Part shown: one piece after another, positions 7,846 to 17,077 of the stretch | Layout of the letters: the number at the start of each line of letters is the position of its first letter | Numbering within the stretch: the first letter of the stretch is position 1 | Assembly: GCA_045807125.1 (NCBI GenBank) | Contig: JBJMHZ010000005.1 | Coordinates: 253,866-317,865, forward strand | Direction: 5' to 3' | DNA: 64,000 nucleotides | Source: JBJMHZ01 sp045807125 | GTDB lineage: Bacteria; Actinomycetota; Actinomycetes; JAWWOL01 | Translations under genes and position numbers: made by a program | The notes under the pieces: generated by a model | Told to the model about the DNA's origin: nothing | Database searches by the model: none | The model's input: only the letters and a program-made list of their open reading frames with translations

Positions 7846-8054
7846 CCACCGAACCTCGGCATAACGGCGGTTGCCCGGCCAGGACGCTTTACGCGTCCCG
7901 GCCGGGTCCGCCCGGGCCGGGGGTAACCCGGGAAAAGGACGTTACCGGGTTTTCCTCGGAATTGGAGGAGGCGACCAAAGATTTTGCGCAACGCATCTCA
8001 CGACGCCTGCTCTGCCGCATCTAGCTAGGCCTCGATCTGCCAGGCGCATTCAAT
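7846..8054. other. GC-rich non-coding spacer
   Basis: About 200 bases between the nuclease gene and the DUF6907-like gene, both on the minus strand. It carries GC-rich inverted repeats, including one around 7897-7921 and the one at 7925-7951, and no convincing gene. Confidence 0.4.
7925..7951 (-). terminator. Stem-loop downstream of the PD-(D/E)XK nuclease gene
   Basis: AACCCGG (7925-7931) and CCGGGTT (7945-7951) form a 7-bp stem with a 13-base loop about 100 bases past the nuclease stop. There is no U-run on the minus strand, so termination is uncertain. Confidence 0.3.
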
Positions 8055-9575
8055 CTAGACAAGCGTCCTGCAGCCCTGCTTAGTCGTCCGTGTGGGCAGG
8101 GTGGCTAGTCCTGCTCCCGACCGGCCAAGCAGACGATCGAACCGCTCGCGCAACAGAGCCAACGGGCGAGGACCGTCGGCGTAGCTTGCAAAGTAATCAA
8201 TATGTTCCTGGACAAGCGCCTCGATATCTTCATCGTCCAGTACAATGACGTATCCGTGGCCGTCATCCGCGACCGATTTTGCGCGCTGCAGGGCTCGGGC
8301 TTTGTCTTCTAATGATCTGACCGTGAGAAGTCCGATCTGTCCGCGCTGGGGAGCGAGCCGCATCGCTGTTTGATCCAGTTCCGGGTTCCCAATGTCACGG
8401 CCATAGTTCTTACACTCCACCACCACCGTGGCGGCAGAGTAGTGCTGGCCAAGCCACCGAAAGAACCCTTCGGCTGCGACATTGTCGAAGACAACGTCAA
8501 TACGCTTTAGGCTCGCGTGTAAGTCCTCCTCGATGCGACAGTTTCCGAGATAGGTATCGAAGAGCGCAGTCAGCAGCTTGGCGATAACCCGGTGGTACAA
8601 GGTAGCTCCGCCATGGCCTGGGACAATCGACTTGAGTTCATTCAGCATCTCGACAACATCGACAGGCGGAGTCCCCGTTGTGCCTCTGAGGATCTGGTCC
8701 GGCAGTGGCGAGTTTAGTGACTCGTCCAAGGCCTTTCTGTACTTATCCAGCGCCTGAGGAAACTTCTGCGTATTGTCGACGATAGATGTCTTGGTGACAC
8801 CTAGCACCTCATCCAGCTTTCCAAGCCTTACCTTCCTGCGCTTGTCCTTCAAAATCATAACTAAGTCCGAAGCTGGCTTGTCGAGTTCTAACTCCTCAAA
8901 GTAGGGACGGAGGTAGCCACGGTAATACTTGCCCTTATCTACCGTGAGTGACACCCGGACGATCGACTTTGGAACGAGTAAGAGCTTGTTGTCGCCGGCG
9001 CGAGGCAAGTCAACGAATCCCTTGTCCCATTGCTTGGCTTGGAGATCCCAATATGGACCGCTCTGTTGACGTTCCATTGGAATTCGATAGAAGGCGCACA
9101 TCTTCTGGGTGTACTCGATCAGTTGCGCCCTAATCACGCTGGTCGCGATGTCGCTCACAATGTCTCGATCGACGCCCGGCACTAGCAGTGCCGTGTCTTC
9201 GAGATCCTGCAGGAAGCCGGACTTCACTGCTTTGCTTGCCGCCAACGCGTTGATCAGGCGTTGGGCTTTCACGTTATTGCCAAGCCCCATCCCTCGTGAT
9301 CTTCCGCGGCTCATCCCAAGGTGCGTCTCGTTGGGCTCAACTAATGGGAACATCAGCTGACGTGTTCGCTGTTGATTGCCGGCCTTTATCGCCTGCAGGA
9401 GTTCATCAAAAAACGATCGCAGCGACTCCTGGCAGCGGATGATCCAATCACCGGCCTGCGCGCGAATGGCGCTCGGGTCAATGAAGACCGGGACATCCTC
9501 TTCAACGTCAACATCAACGAAATCGAGGCCGCCCTGGGTGACCCCGAGGTTATAAGTAGCAGATACCCTTGCCAT
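8055..9575 (-). CDS. PD-(D/E)XK restriction-endonuclease-like protein
   Basis: 506 residues from ATG 9575, with CAGGAGGG 5 bases upstream. The C-terminal region (about 355-425) carries a nuclease core: D360 in RIDVVFDN, then beta strand TVVVECKNYG (E387-C-K389) and a Gln/Arg-rich helix followed by RGQIGLLTV. The N-terminal 340 residues contain VPVFIDPSAI near residue 30 and are mostly helical, with no domain I can name. Nucleases of this layout are common in phage-defence regions. Target and trigger are unknown. It is 69 bases from the membrane-protein gene at 9645, possibly one transcript. Confidence 0.75.
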   Translation of the reverse strand: MARVSATYNLGVTQGGLDFVDVDVEEDVPVFIDPSAIRAQAGDWIIRCQESLRSFFDELLQAIKAGNQQRTRQLMFPLVEPNETHLGMSRGRSRGMGLGNNVKAQRLINALAASKAVKSGFLQDLEDTALLVPGVDRDIVSDIATSVIRAQLIEYTQKMCAFYRIPMERQQSGPYWDLQAKQWDKGFVDLPRAGDNKLLLVPKSIVRVSLTVDKGKYYRGYLRPYFEELELDKPASDLVMILKDKRRKVRLGKLDEVLGVTKTSIVDNTQKFPQALDKYRKALDESLNSPLPDQILRGTTGTPPVDVVEMLNELKSIVPGHGGATLYHRVIAKLLTALFDTYLGNCRIEEDLHASLKRIDVVFDNVAAEGFFRWLGQHYSAATVVVECKNYGRDIGNPELDQTAMRLAPQRGQIGLLTVRSLEDKARALQRAKSVADDGHGYVIVLDDEDIEALVQEHIDYFASYADGPRPLALLRERFDRLLGRSGAGLATLPTRTTKQGCRTLV

Positions 9576-9644
9576 AGATCCCTCCTGCGGCCGCTGGCAG
9601 CATACAGCACCGCGGCAACACCTTCCGTGAGGCTGGGCTGATGG

Positions 9645-10988
9645 CTACTGCGGCCAGCGTCTTGCACCTAGCGCACGAGCGACGGCGACGTAGAGTTCTT
9701 CCGGTAACCGGTTCCCCATCACGAGCCGCCGGGGCATGCCGTCGGCACGGATGAACCGCGCATTACCCATCATGCGTGGCACTTGGTCGAGGTCACCAAG
9801 CGCGGCTGCGTACAGCGCGACGTGGCCAGCCAGCGCGTCGAGGTGGTGGTACTCCACGTCTGGGAGCTGGTCGCTGTCGCCTTCCGCAAACCGAGCAAGG
9901 TGAGCGGCGCCAATGGCGCCGGCAAGTGCCTCCAAGGCATCGCTCTCCAAGGTTCCGTCGCGGTAGGATTCCTCAAGCACAGGATGAACCTGGGAGGTCA
10001 CCGCGAGCGTCGCGATACCGGACTGCGCTAGCCGGTCGAGCAGTTGACACAGGTTAGTCGTGCTGTCAGTATCGCGCAGTCGTAGCACAGCACGCCTTAG
10101 CGACGTAAGCTTCGCCTCGAACCATTCTTGTAGGCTCGCGAGAGCCACAGCGGGGTGGGCGATGCGCTTGGATGCTCGACCTTCCTCGCCCACCATATGT
10201 AGGGCGAACCCCACATCGAACACGAGCGAGGAGTGGTGTTCGCCAAAGGTGGGAGCGGAATCCAGACTGCGGTGGAGCGATAGGACGATATCTTCCCCAG
10301 TGTCGAACCAACCCGCGTCCAGTGAAGTGGTGAGCAAGCGCCCTAGCGACCCTCCCGTGAGTTCGGCCCAGCTATCTTCCATGCGCTCTGGGAGCAGGCA
10401 ACGAACTAGCAGCTGGCGTAGCCAGGATTGCTGCAGCAGGACGGGGTATTGGACGATCCACCCAAGTAGCTCAGCCTGTTCATCAGCGGCCCGCGCCGGT
10501 TGATCGAGCAAGAGATGGGTCATCTTGATGTCGCCTCGGTTCACAGCGTTCCACGCCATCTCCTGAAGCGCGATTGTCCGGTCACCTACCTCGCCCAGCC
10601 GCAGTACGACCCCTACGATCTGTCGCCGATCGGATGCAAAGCGGAATACGCTAAAGAGTCCGCCCAGGGCGAACACTAGGCCGCCCAGGAGCAAGGCCGC
10701 CTCAACGGTGTTGGTCCAGTCACTCGGAGGGTGCACCGCAATGACTACGGAGGCAAGGACAGTCGCCGAGAGGCCCGCTAACCACATCCGGCCGGCTCGC
10801 AGCACCACCTTCAGGTAGATGAGCGGGCTGTAGCGCTCGGCGACGTGTTGAGCGACGAAGACAAGACCGGCTACGTACACCGCGAGGAGGGTTGTCATCC
10901 CGCCTAATACCGCCCCGGCCAAGTCCCGCATAAGAAGTGTTGTAGCAGGCTGGTTCACTGCCGTCACGCCGACCCGCCGGCTTTGCAC
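9645..10988 (-). CDS. Membrane protein of unknown function with large cytoplasmic helical domain
   Basis: 447 residues. Three hydrophobic helices lie in the first third (about 25-48, 70-90, 98-118); the remaining 320 residues are soluble and helical with many Leu/Ala repeats and no recognised motif. An alternative start at 10931 (MRDLAGAV) would place the first helix nearer the N-terminus. It is followed on the same strand by the nuclease gene, so membrane sensing coupled to a nuclease is conceivable but speculative. Confidence 0.6.
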   Translation of the reverse strand: MQSRRVGVTAVNQPATTLLMRDLAGAVLGGMTTLLAVYVAGLVFVAQHVAERYSPLIYLKVVLRAGRMWLAGLSATVLASVVIAVHPPSDWTNTVEAALLLGGLVFALGGLFSVFRFASDRRQIVGVVLRLGEVGDRTIALQEMAWNAVNRGDIKMTHLLLDQPARAADEQAELLGWIVQYPVLLQQSWLRQLLVRCLLPERMEDSWAELTGGSLGRLLTTSLDAGWFDTGEDIVLSLHRSLDSAPTFGEHHSSLVFDVGFALHMVGEEGRASKRIAHPAVALASLQEWFEAKLTSLRRAVLRLRDTDSTTNLCQLLDRLAQSGIATLAVTSQVHPVLEESYRDGTLESDALEALAGAIGAAHLARFAEGDSDQLPDVEYHHLDALAGHVALYAAALGDLDQVPRMMGNARFIRADGMPRRLVMGNRLPEELYVAVARALGARRWPQ

Positions 10989-11026
10989 TCACGGTGGGGC
11001 TTCCCTGCCGTCGGATGACCTTCTGA

Positions 11027-11692
11027 TCAGGGGGGAGGGGTGGAAGTTGCTGGCGGCGGCGACCCTCGTCGCTGGTGCCCGGGTTTAATGTAGTCCTTGT
11101 GAACGCGCGGCCACTCCTTAATGGGTGAAGTTCCTTGACACATATCATCCGGTCTGCGCGTGCGCTCATCTACGTCCAGTGCCGTCGCGGTGATCTCGGG
11201 CCACCAGTCATCCTTATATATTACGCGCTGCCTGAGCTTCGTACTCTTATGTAACACATAATAAACCCAGCCGCACCAATCATCACGATTTGAGTTTGAG
11301 TCGGCGGTCGGCAATTTCTGAACCGATGCCATGGCCATCGACAGCACGTCCAGCATAGCATCACCGCACTGCTGCGTCTTGGACTCCGGTTTACCGGAAG
11401 GGCCGGCCTTCCAGACATACGCGTAGCATGGGTCATCCTTTGCCACTTTGAAGAGGATGTCTTCGTCGCGCTCCATCAGCCCCAGGTTGAAACTCAGGAA
11501 CTCTGAGGCCGAAGAAAGCTTGGTCTGCCTATTCATCTGCCTTGTCTGCTGCGTCATCTGGTAACTTTGATAAATCAGCACCAGGATCGTCGCGATCAGG
11601 ATCACGCGTTCGACGCGCTCCCCTTTGATCCTCGGGAGCCTGCCCTTGGTCTTATCGTACAAATCCCGACCCTTTCCACTCAGTGGGGTCAT
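11027..11692 (-). CDS. Single-pass membrane protein, unknown
   Basis: 221 residues from ATG 11692 with a GGAAGGAAG Shine-Dalgarno. One transmembrane helix at about 29-45 (VILIATILVLIYQSYQ), then a polar Gln/Thr-rich juxtamembrane helix and a soluble domain rich in Trp and Lys with four Cys. I do not recognise the family. Precedes the membrane-protein gene at 9645 on the same strand. Confidence 0.5.
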   Translation of the reverse strand: MTPLSGKGRDLYDKTKGRLPRIKGERVERVILIATILVLIYQSYQMTQQTRQMNRQTKLSSASEFLSFNLGLMERDEDILFKVAKDDPCYAYVWKAGPSGKPESKTQQCGDAMLDVLSMAMASVQKLPTADSNSNRDDWCGWVYYVLHKSTKLRQRVIYKDDWWPEITATALDVDERTRRPDDMCQGTSPIKEWPRVHKDYIKPGHQRRGSPPPATSTPPP

Positions 11693-11745
11693 TCACTGAC
11701 TTCCTTCCTATAGGACAACTGCGATGGCGCGCCTACTCGCTTGGG

Positions 11746-12282
11746 CTAGGAAGCCGGGATATCGAAGGTCCAGTCTTGCCGCTGGTGGTACCAGGTGGAG
11801 CCGACACGGTAGACCACGTCGACGCTCGGTAAGACGTAGTGTCCCGGTCGTTGGGCGACGACCTCGACCGTTTCGAAGTAGGAGCTGGTTCGGGACAGGG
11901 CGAGCCCCTTGAACGGCAACGGTTCAAAGTGGACCTTGCGCTTGTCCTCGGCGGTGATGACGACGTAACCGCCGCCGGTGGGGATGCGGCTGTAGGCGTG
12001 CAGACCGCTCACCTTGAGCCCGTCGGGCACGCCGCCGGGGAAGGTGACGTGGTCGAGGACGACAGTGCCCTTCTCCGGTGGGTCGATGGGCAGCTCAAAC
12101 TCGATCGGCTCGCCTACCTTGGCCGCGTGCGACGTGGAGCCGGCCGCCCCCGGTAGGAAGTGGCCGGCCTTGGGATGGCTTGCGCTGCTGTGGTGCCAGG
12201 GCGGCGCGCAGCCGGTCAGCAGGAGTGCCAGCGCCGCGGCAAGCGCGGCTGCCCGTGGTCGCCTGATCGTCGCGTCGCTCAT
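11746..12282 (-). CDS. Secreted lipoprotein, unknown
   Basis: 178 residues from ATG 12282. The signal peptide ends in a lipobox (LLTGC, Cys near residue 24), so the mature protein is anchored to the outer face of the membrane. The mature part has a His/Ser-rich linker and a beta-rich domain with repeated Pro-Gly turns. Its ATG overlaps the stop of the large surface-protein gene (TGATG), so translation is probably coupled and the two proteins may act together at the surface. Confidence 0.65.
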   Translation of the reverse strand: MSDATIRRPRAAALAAALALLLTGCAPPWHHSSASHPKAGHFLPGAAGSTSHAAKVGEPIEFELPIDPPEKGTVVLDHVTFPGGVPDGLKVSGLHAYSRIPTGGGYVVITAEDKRKVHFEPLPFKGLALSRTSSYFETVEVVAQRPGHYVLPSVDVVYRVGSTWYHQRQDWTFDIPAS

Positions 12283-15212
12283 CAGTAGCTGAAGAAGACG
12301 GAGGCGGACTTCCACGGTGCGTTGGTGCCCCAGACATCGTGTCTGCCCATCAGGTGCCCGGCGCGGATGCACTGCGCGTAGCTAGTGCTGCGGTCATGGC
12401 GCACCGAAAGGCCGACGCCGAAGGCGGACGCGCCGGCGCCGTAGTAGATGCTGTTGGTGTTACGGACGCAGATGCTGGTGCTGGGGTCGACGTAGTCGCG
12501 GTAGCGCGGGTCGGCGTTCCAATAGGTGGGGCCGTCGAAGCGCGAGACGTCTGAGCCTTGCTGCCAGTGCGACTGCATATCCCCGACGCGCACCCAGTAG
12601 TTGGTGTAGTGCACGTAGCCGGCGTTGTCGGTGTAGCAGGTGTAAACGTCCCGCCCCTTGTAAAACGTCGCCTGGATCTTGATCCGCCAGCCGTTGAAGG
12701 AGCCCCACCAGTTGTCTGGCTGTAGGTCCCAGCTGCGCTCGCGGCCGGCTCCGACGCTGCCGTTGGCGCTGTAGTGGGAGCCGTCGAAGGACAGCGCGAA
12801 CTCGACGTTGATCGAGCTGGAGCTGGCGAAGTCGAAGTTGCTGGCGGCGTCCCAGTACGAGTGCACGGCACCCACGGTCACCCACTGGGTGGTCACCTTG
12901 TCGGTCACGGTGCTCTTGGCGCAGCCACCGCCGTTCGGGGTCACCGCGGCTCCCGTGTAGTTCACGCCGTCGGCCACCAGCGGGTTGTACGAACTCGTGT
13001 TCGTGTCACCGGTCGCGCTCTCCCACGTCGGCAGGGTGGCGTCGGCGTCGATGTCCTCGATGCCGCGCCAGGCGCTGGCGCTCTCCTGCGCGTCCGTCGT
13101 GTCGATGGTGTTGGTCTGCAGCGGGTAGAAGGTGGCGGTCGGAGCGGTGCTGCTCAGCTCCGGGTTACCGAGCGGCAGCTGGGCACCCCCGCCCGGCGGT
13201 TGCTCCACCTGGACAGTGGCGGCGTGGGAGGCCAGCATCGGGCGGGTGGTGGTGCCGATCGTCGTCGTACCGATGATGACGGCGCGGACGTTGATGCGGC
13301 CCTGCTGCGCATCCGCCTGCTGCTGCGCGGCCGCCGGCAGCGGGTTCGGCAGGGCGTACGAGTAGTAGCCCTGCGAATCGGTGGTGGTCGTGCCGAGCAG
13401 CGTCTCGCTGCCGTCCTCGCCGAGAAGGTAGACGTCGACGTGCGCGTTCGGCACGGCCGTGCCGCTGGAAGTCTTGGCGTAGCCAGCGGCGTCGAGCGGC
13501 GTCGATGGCGGTGTGGCCGGTGGGGCGTCGGTCGGGTGGGTAGAGGGCTCGCTGGCGTCGTTGGCCTGCGGCTTGCTGCCGACGATGCCGTCGAGGCCGG
13601 TGCCGATGCCGTTCTTGGCCGCCACTGCCACCGTGTAGCCGGTGCTGCTGCTCAGGCCGGTGATGGTGGCCGACCGGGCGGTAGGCACCGCGTTCTGCGT
13701 CACCATGGGCGACGTGCCGTCCAGCGGCACCGCTCGTAGCATGTAAGCGGTGATGGCCGCGCCGCCGTCACCACTGGACGCGGCCCAGCTCACCACGCCC
13801 GAGGTCGCAGACGGTGACCACGTCACGCCGCTCACCTGACCCGGGGCGTGCGGCGTGGCGTAGTAGCCGTGAGCGCGGATGACGATGTCGACGGGGTAGT
13901 CGCCACCGTTCCAGACGTAGACGGTGCCGTCGGGGTTGACGTCGGTATAGGCGGCGACCTCGAAGTTCGAGGTGCGCCCGGTGGGGCTGTACCAGAGGGT
14001 GGCGGTATGGCTGACGGTGTCGTCGCTGTAGAGGCCGAGCCAGCCGTCGTGGCCGGGGTTGACCGCAACGACCTGGGCGGCGATGCCGGAGACGCCGGTG
14101 GCCGGGATCGAGCCGGTGCCGAGGATCTGGACGGTGCAGCCGGAGTGCGCGGCCAGCTTTGGTGAGTCACCGGTGGTGGGGCAGGCGCTCGTGCCGGTGG
14201 CGGTGGTGGTGTCGAAGACCTTGCGCTGGGTCGGTACGAAGCTCGACCCAGGCGTCGATGAGGGCGGGGCGCTGTAGTAGCCGCGAACCCGGATCGTGAC
14301 GGTCGCGGTGCCGGTGCAGCCGAGAAGCTGGAGATTGAGCTGCCCGTTGCTCGGCAGGGCGATCAGGTCGAAGTTCTCGCCGTCCTGCCCCGCGGTGAAC
14401 GCGCCGTCGTAGTCCGAGCGCCCGCTGCCCGCTGGGGTGAGCGAGAACCCGCCGCTGCACGTCGGGTCCTGCACGACCGTCTGCAACGCCACCGCGGTCG
14501 CCGACCCGTCGGTGGGCACGCCCGCGTTGCCGGTCACCTGCACCGCGTACGTGTTGCTGCCGATGGCGAGCGGGCCGCTGGTGCCGGTGCCGTTGCGGGT
14601 GAACCCGCTCGGGCTGTTGCTCGAGCTGGCCAAGAGCGCCGGGTCGTAGCCGACGTACGTCGAGCCCGCGCTGGTGGTGGACGAGCCGGTGTAGTAGCCG
14701 TGCAGCCGCACCACCAGCCGGGAGAGCACGGCACCGCTCGGGATCGGCGAGAAGCCGGTGATTGCCAGCGCCACCGTGCCATTGGTGGCCGGGGTGACGA
14801 TGTCGAAGCCGTTGCGCTCCCCAGTGGCGGGGAACGTCAGCGACGTGTCCGTCGCGCCGGCCGCGGCACCGGTCGACAGCGCTCCGGCGAAGTTCCCCGA
14901 GACGTTGTACTCCAGCACCACCGCCGAGGCGCTGGCCGGCACCCCGGTAGCCGTCCCGCCGACCGACGTCACCGAGAACGTTAGCGTCGAGCCGGGGGCG
15001 AGGTTCGGCGACGCGACGCCGGTGCCGTTGCGCGAGTCGAGAACGGCAGTGCCTGCGATCGGGGTGAACTGACCAGCCGCTGGCAGCAGCGACACGCCAC
15101 TCGCCGAAGCGGAGGCACCGCTCATGGACGCCACCGCACCGCCGCTGATGAGCGGCAACGCCACTACAACAGCGGCCAGTAGGCGCCGCCACGTCGACCC
15201 AACCCCGAGCAT
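12282..15212 (-). CDS. Large secreted multidomain protein with repeated beta domains and FN3
   Basis: 976 residues from ATG 15212. A signal peptide (RRLLAAVVVALPLISGG, cleavage near residue 30) is followed by three related beta domains of about 130-150 residues. Each has a LDSRNGTG- or VFDTTT-type opening, a GVPASASAVVLEYNVSG-type strand, and a closing HGYYTG/RGYYSA/HGYYAT motif, as in repeats appended to actinobacterial exoproteins. A fibronectin type III-like domain (VSGVTWSPSATSGVVSWA) follows, then a Pro/Thr linker, a carboxypeptidase-regulatory-like domain, and a Trp/Tyr-rich C-terminal domain of about 200 residues. No catalytic motif seen. Likely surface or adhesin role, coupled to the lipoprotein gene after it. 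Confidence 0.7.
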   Translation of the reverse strand: MLGVGSTWRRLLAAVVVALPLISGGAVASMSGASASASGVSLLPAAGQFTPIAGTAVLDSRNGTGVASPNLAPGSTLTFSVTSVGGTATGVPASASAVVLEYNVSGNFAGALSTGAAAGATDTSLTFPATGERNGFDIVTPATNGTVALAITGFSPIPSGAVLSRLVVRLHGYYTGSSTTSAGSTYVGYDPALLASSSNSPSGFTRNGTGTSGPLAIGSNTYAVQVTGNAGVPTDGSATAVALQTVVQDPTCSGGFSLTPAGSGRSDYDGAFTAGQDGENFDLIALPSNGQLNLQLLGCTGTATVTIRVRGYYSAPPSSTPGSSFVPTQRKVFDTTTATGTSACPTTGDSPKLAAHSGCTVQILGTGSIPATGVSGIAAQVVAVNPGHDGWLGLYSDDTVSHTATLWYSPTGRTSNFEVAAYTDVNPDGTVYVWNGGDYPVDIVIRAHGYYATPHAPGQVSGVTWSPSATSGVVSWAASSGDGGAAITAYMLRAVPLDGTSPMVTQNAVPTARSATITGLSSSTGYTVAVAAKNGIGTGLDGIVGSKPQANDASEPSTHPTDAPPATPPSTPLDAAGYAKTSSGTAVPNAHVDVYLLGEDGSETLLGTTTTDSQGYYSYALPNPLPAAAQQQADAQQGRINVRAVIIGTTTIGTTTRPMLASHAATVQVEQPPGGGAQLPLGNPELSSTAPTATFYPLQTNTIDTTDAQESASAWRGIEDIDADATLPTWESATGDTNTSSYNPLVADGVNYTGAAVTPNGGGCAKSTVTDKVTTQWVTVGAVHSYWDAASNFDFASSSSINVEFALSFDGSHYSANGSVGAGRERSWDLQPDNWWGSFNGWRIKIQATFYKGRDVYTCYTDNAGYVHYTNYWVRVGDMQSHWQQGSDVSRFDGPTYWNADPRYRDYVDPSTSICVRNTNSIYYGAGASAFGVGLSVRHDRSTSYAQCIRAGHLMGRHDVWGTNAPWKSASVFFSY

Positions 15213-15229
15213 CTGCCATCCCCGCGTAG

Positions 15230-15264
15230 ACGCGCGTTGGCTCCCCGAGCGGGCCAACGCGCGT
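15230..15264. promoter_or_regulatory. Perfect 11-bp inverted repeat between divergent genes
   Basis: ACGCGCGTTGG (15230-15240) and CCAACGCGCGT (15254-15264) are exact inverted copies separated by 13 bases. The repeat is 17 bases upstream of the surface-protein ATG and 99 bases upstream of the SIR2 gene on the other strand. It could be a dimeric regulator's operator or an RNA hairpin in the surface-protein leader. Confidence 0.45.
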
Positions 15265-15362
15265 TGTCGCAGGGTACTAGACAGTGATCCACAGGGGTAG
15301 TGATTCGCGCAACGAAGTGTTAGCCAGTCGAGTGGACTTAGGCACTGGTACAGGGAAGAGCG

Positions 15363-16418
15363 ATGGCTGCTGAACGTGTCGCGGTGCTGCTGGGAGCTGG
15401 AGCATCGGCTCCGGCCGGTATACCAACTGCCGTGCCGATGACGGATCAACTGCTTGCCCCCTCGCGCCTGCTCCTCCCCGAGGGCAGGCGCACCGAGGAG
15501 CAGTACATGCGCCAAGTCTTCTTACAGGTGAGGGACTTGCTCAGACAATGGTTCGCCAGCCAGGGCAGGAGCGATCCCATTGACGTCGAGACGATTATGG
15601 ATGCCGCGCTGCGCTTAGCGACGCGCGACGAAGACGACATCGCACCCTTCGTCGCACAATGGTCGGCGGGAGTACGAGAGCCGCGCTGGTACGGAATCCA
15701 ACGACCGGCGCTGCGAGCGGTTGCTGCACTGGTACAGCTCGGCCCGGCTGCCGACCTTGGTTACCTGACGCCTCTGTTCGATCTCACCTTCCGACAAGGT
15801 GGGCTGACCGTCGCAACGTTGAACTACGACCGGACGGTCGAGGAAGCGGCGTGGCGATCCGGGAAGGGCGTAGCAGTCGAGACCGGTTTCACTGAGTGGT
15901 TCGGCAATCCACGGCTGACCTTCACCGACGACTCGCTACGCCTCCTGAAGCTGCACGGATCGGCAGACTGGGTGCACGTTATCTTAAGCGGCATGGCGCA
16001 CGGCGGCAGCGGAGGCGACCAATTCTATTCATCGTCCCCCCCAGAAACGCTGCTCAATCAGGCCGACGACGATGAGCCCGGCATTATCTTCGGTGGGCGG
16101 AGCAAGCTACGGGCTGAAGGGCCCTACTTGCGGCTTTACCAGGAGTTCACCGAGGAGTTGGAGCGGGCGTCCCGGCTGGTAGTAGTCGGGTACTCCTTCC
16201 GAGACCAGCATATCAACCACCTGATCCGAAACTTCGTACGACGACGTGGGGATGTGGTCGTGGTCGATCCCTTCCGGTCGCCCGAGCTTGAACAACGCAT
16301 CCGCATCACGCATGATCGATATCAGCCGCCAGTACGGTTCATCGAAGCGTCTGTCGCAGCTGGTCTCGGGGACGCACTCTTCCGGCCGGTGACTGAGCTG
16401 CCGGAGGTAGAGCCATAG
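15363..16418 (+). CDS. SIR2-domain protein (probable NAD+-consuming defence effector)
   Basis: 351 residues from ATG 15363 with an AGGGAAG upstream. It has the SIR2 NAD-binding signature: GAGAS at 11-15, ATLNYD with N154 and D156, LKLHGSADW with H198, and VVGYSFRDQHIN near 285. It lacks the CxxC zinc module of protein deacetylases, as in SIR2-like families of phage defence, where the domain cleaves NAD+ when infection is sensed. No partner gene such as a TIR, pAgo or STAND protein adjoins it, so trigger and partners are unknown. It is a single gene divergent from the surface-protein operon. Confidence 0.85.
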   Translation: MAAERVAVLLGAGASAPAGIPTAVPMTDQLLAPSRLLLPEGRRTEEQYMRQVFLQVRDLLRQWFASQGRSDPIDVETIMDAALRLATRDEDDIAPFVAQWSAGVREPRWYGIQRPALRAVAALVQLGPAADLGYLTPLFDLTFRQGGLTVATLNYDRTVEEAAWRSGKGVAVETGFTEWFGNPRLTFTDDSLRLLKLHGSADWVHVILSGMAHGGSGGDQFYSSSPPETLLNQADDDEPGIIFGGRSKLRAEGPYLRLYQEFTEELERASRLVVVGYSFRDQHINHLIRNFVRRRGDVVVVDPFRSPELEQRIRITHDRYQPPVRFIEASVAAGLGDALFRPVTELPEVEP

Positions 16419-16478
16419 GGCGCAGCAGCGTACACGGCTCTGTCGAGCCTCTCAGTATGTTACTTCAACCAAAGTAAA

Positions 16479-16504
16479 GCCCTGAGATCATTCGATCCCA
16501 GGGC
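16479..16504 (+). terminator. Hairpin after the SIR2 gene
   Basis: GCCCTGAGAT (16479-16488) pairs with ATCCCAGGGC (16495-16504), one mismatch, 6-base loop, 60 bases past the SIR2 stop. No T-run follows, so it may be a weak terminator. Confidence 0.4.
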
Positions 16505-16834
16505 TAGGGGCCGGGCACCTAAGAGAGGCAGGTAACAATGGGACAACGGCATCCACGCCAGCTGGCTCTCGCTCATAGGCGCCATCAATATCATCTGTAA
16601 ATCAGCTCTCGTGTATAGCAGGGGGCTGAAGCCCCACGCCGGCCCCACCGACATTGTCATTTCATATAGAGGCGGCTGCTTGTCACTGGTGTGCTGCCTC
16701 GCACGTAGCAGCGCCCTGGCTAGGGAGGCCATCCGGTAGTACCGTCAGGCTCGCCGATGTGAGTTCAAAGACCCCAGTGCGAACCATCAAAAGCACAGCT
16801 AGCCATGCAGAGCACACCGCCAGGAGGGACAAGA
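16505..16834. other. Non-coding stretch
   Basis: 330 bases between the SIR2 gene's hairpin and the next small gene. A 90-residue minus-strand frame exists (16460-16732) but overlaps the hairpin and has no recognisable features. I see no tRNA or repeat. Confidence 0.4.
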
Positions 16835-17035
16835 ATGGCTTACTATCAGTGTCATTTCAGTGGGGGTTGGGGGCAGGTGGGTGCCGACCAGTACCCAACC
16901 CAGGAGGATGCTGAGGCATACGCCCAAACGTCGGGGCACGGGGGGACGGTCGTTATATATCGTTACGAAGACGATGGAACTTATGGCCGAAAAGCTAGCC
17001 ACATGGTTTCAGCCGGGCATCTCCCCCTCCGGTGA
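16835..17035 (+). CDS. Small protein, unknown
   Basis: 66 residues from ATG 16835, chosen over the in-frame ATG at 16805 because AGGAGG lies 8 bases upstream. Sequence pattern: beta strand YYQCHFSGGWGQ, an acidic helix with DAEAYAQ, then VVIYRYEDDG. It resembles a compact beta-alpha-beta fold but I cannot name a family. It precedes a 167-residue orphan by 42 bases, possibly in one operon. Confidence 0.5.
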   Translation: MAYYQCHFSGGWGQVGADQYPTQEDAEAYAQTSGHGGTVVIYRYEDDGTYGRKASHMVSAGHLPLR

Positions 17036-17077
17036 ACCTGCCCGCCCTGACCGATTCTACTGAGTCGGAGTCTACCG

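Noticed and set aside
16479..16525. GC-rich hairpin considered as a tRNA fragment or second attachment-site copy
   Set aside because: No T-arm, no match to the ssrA 3' end; a simple hairpin after the SIR2 gene fits better.
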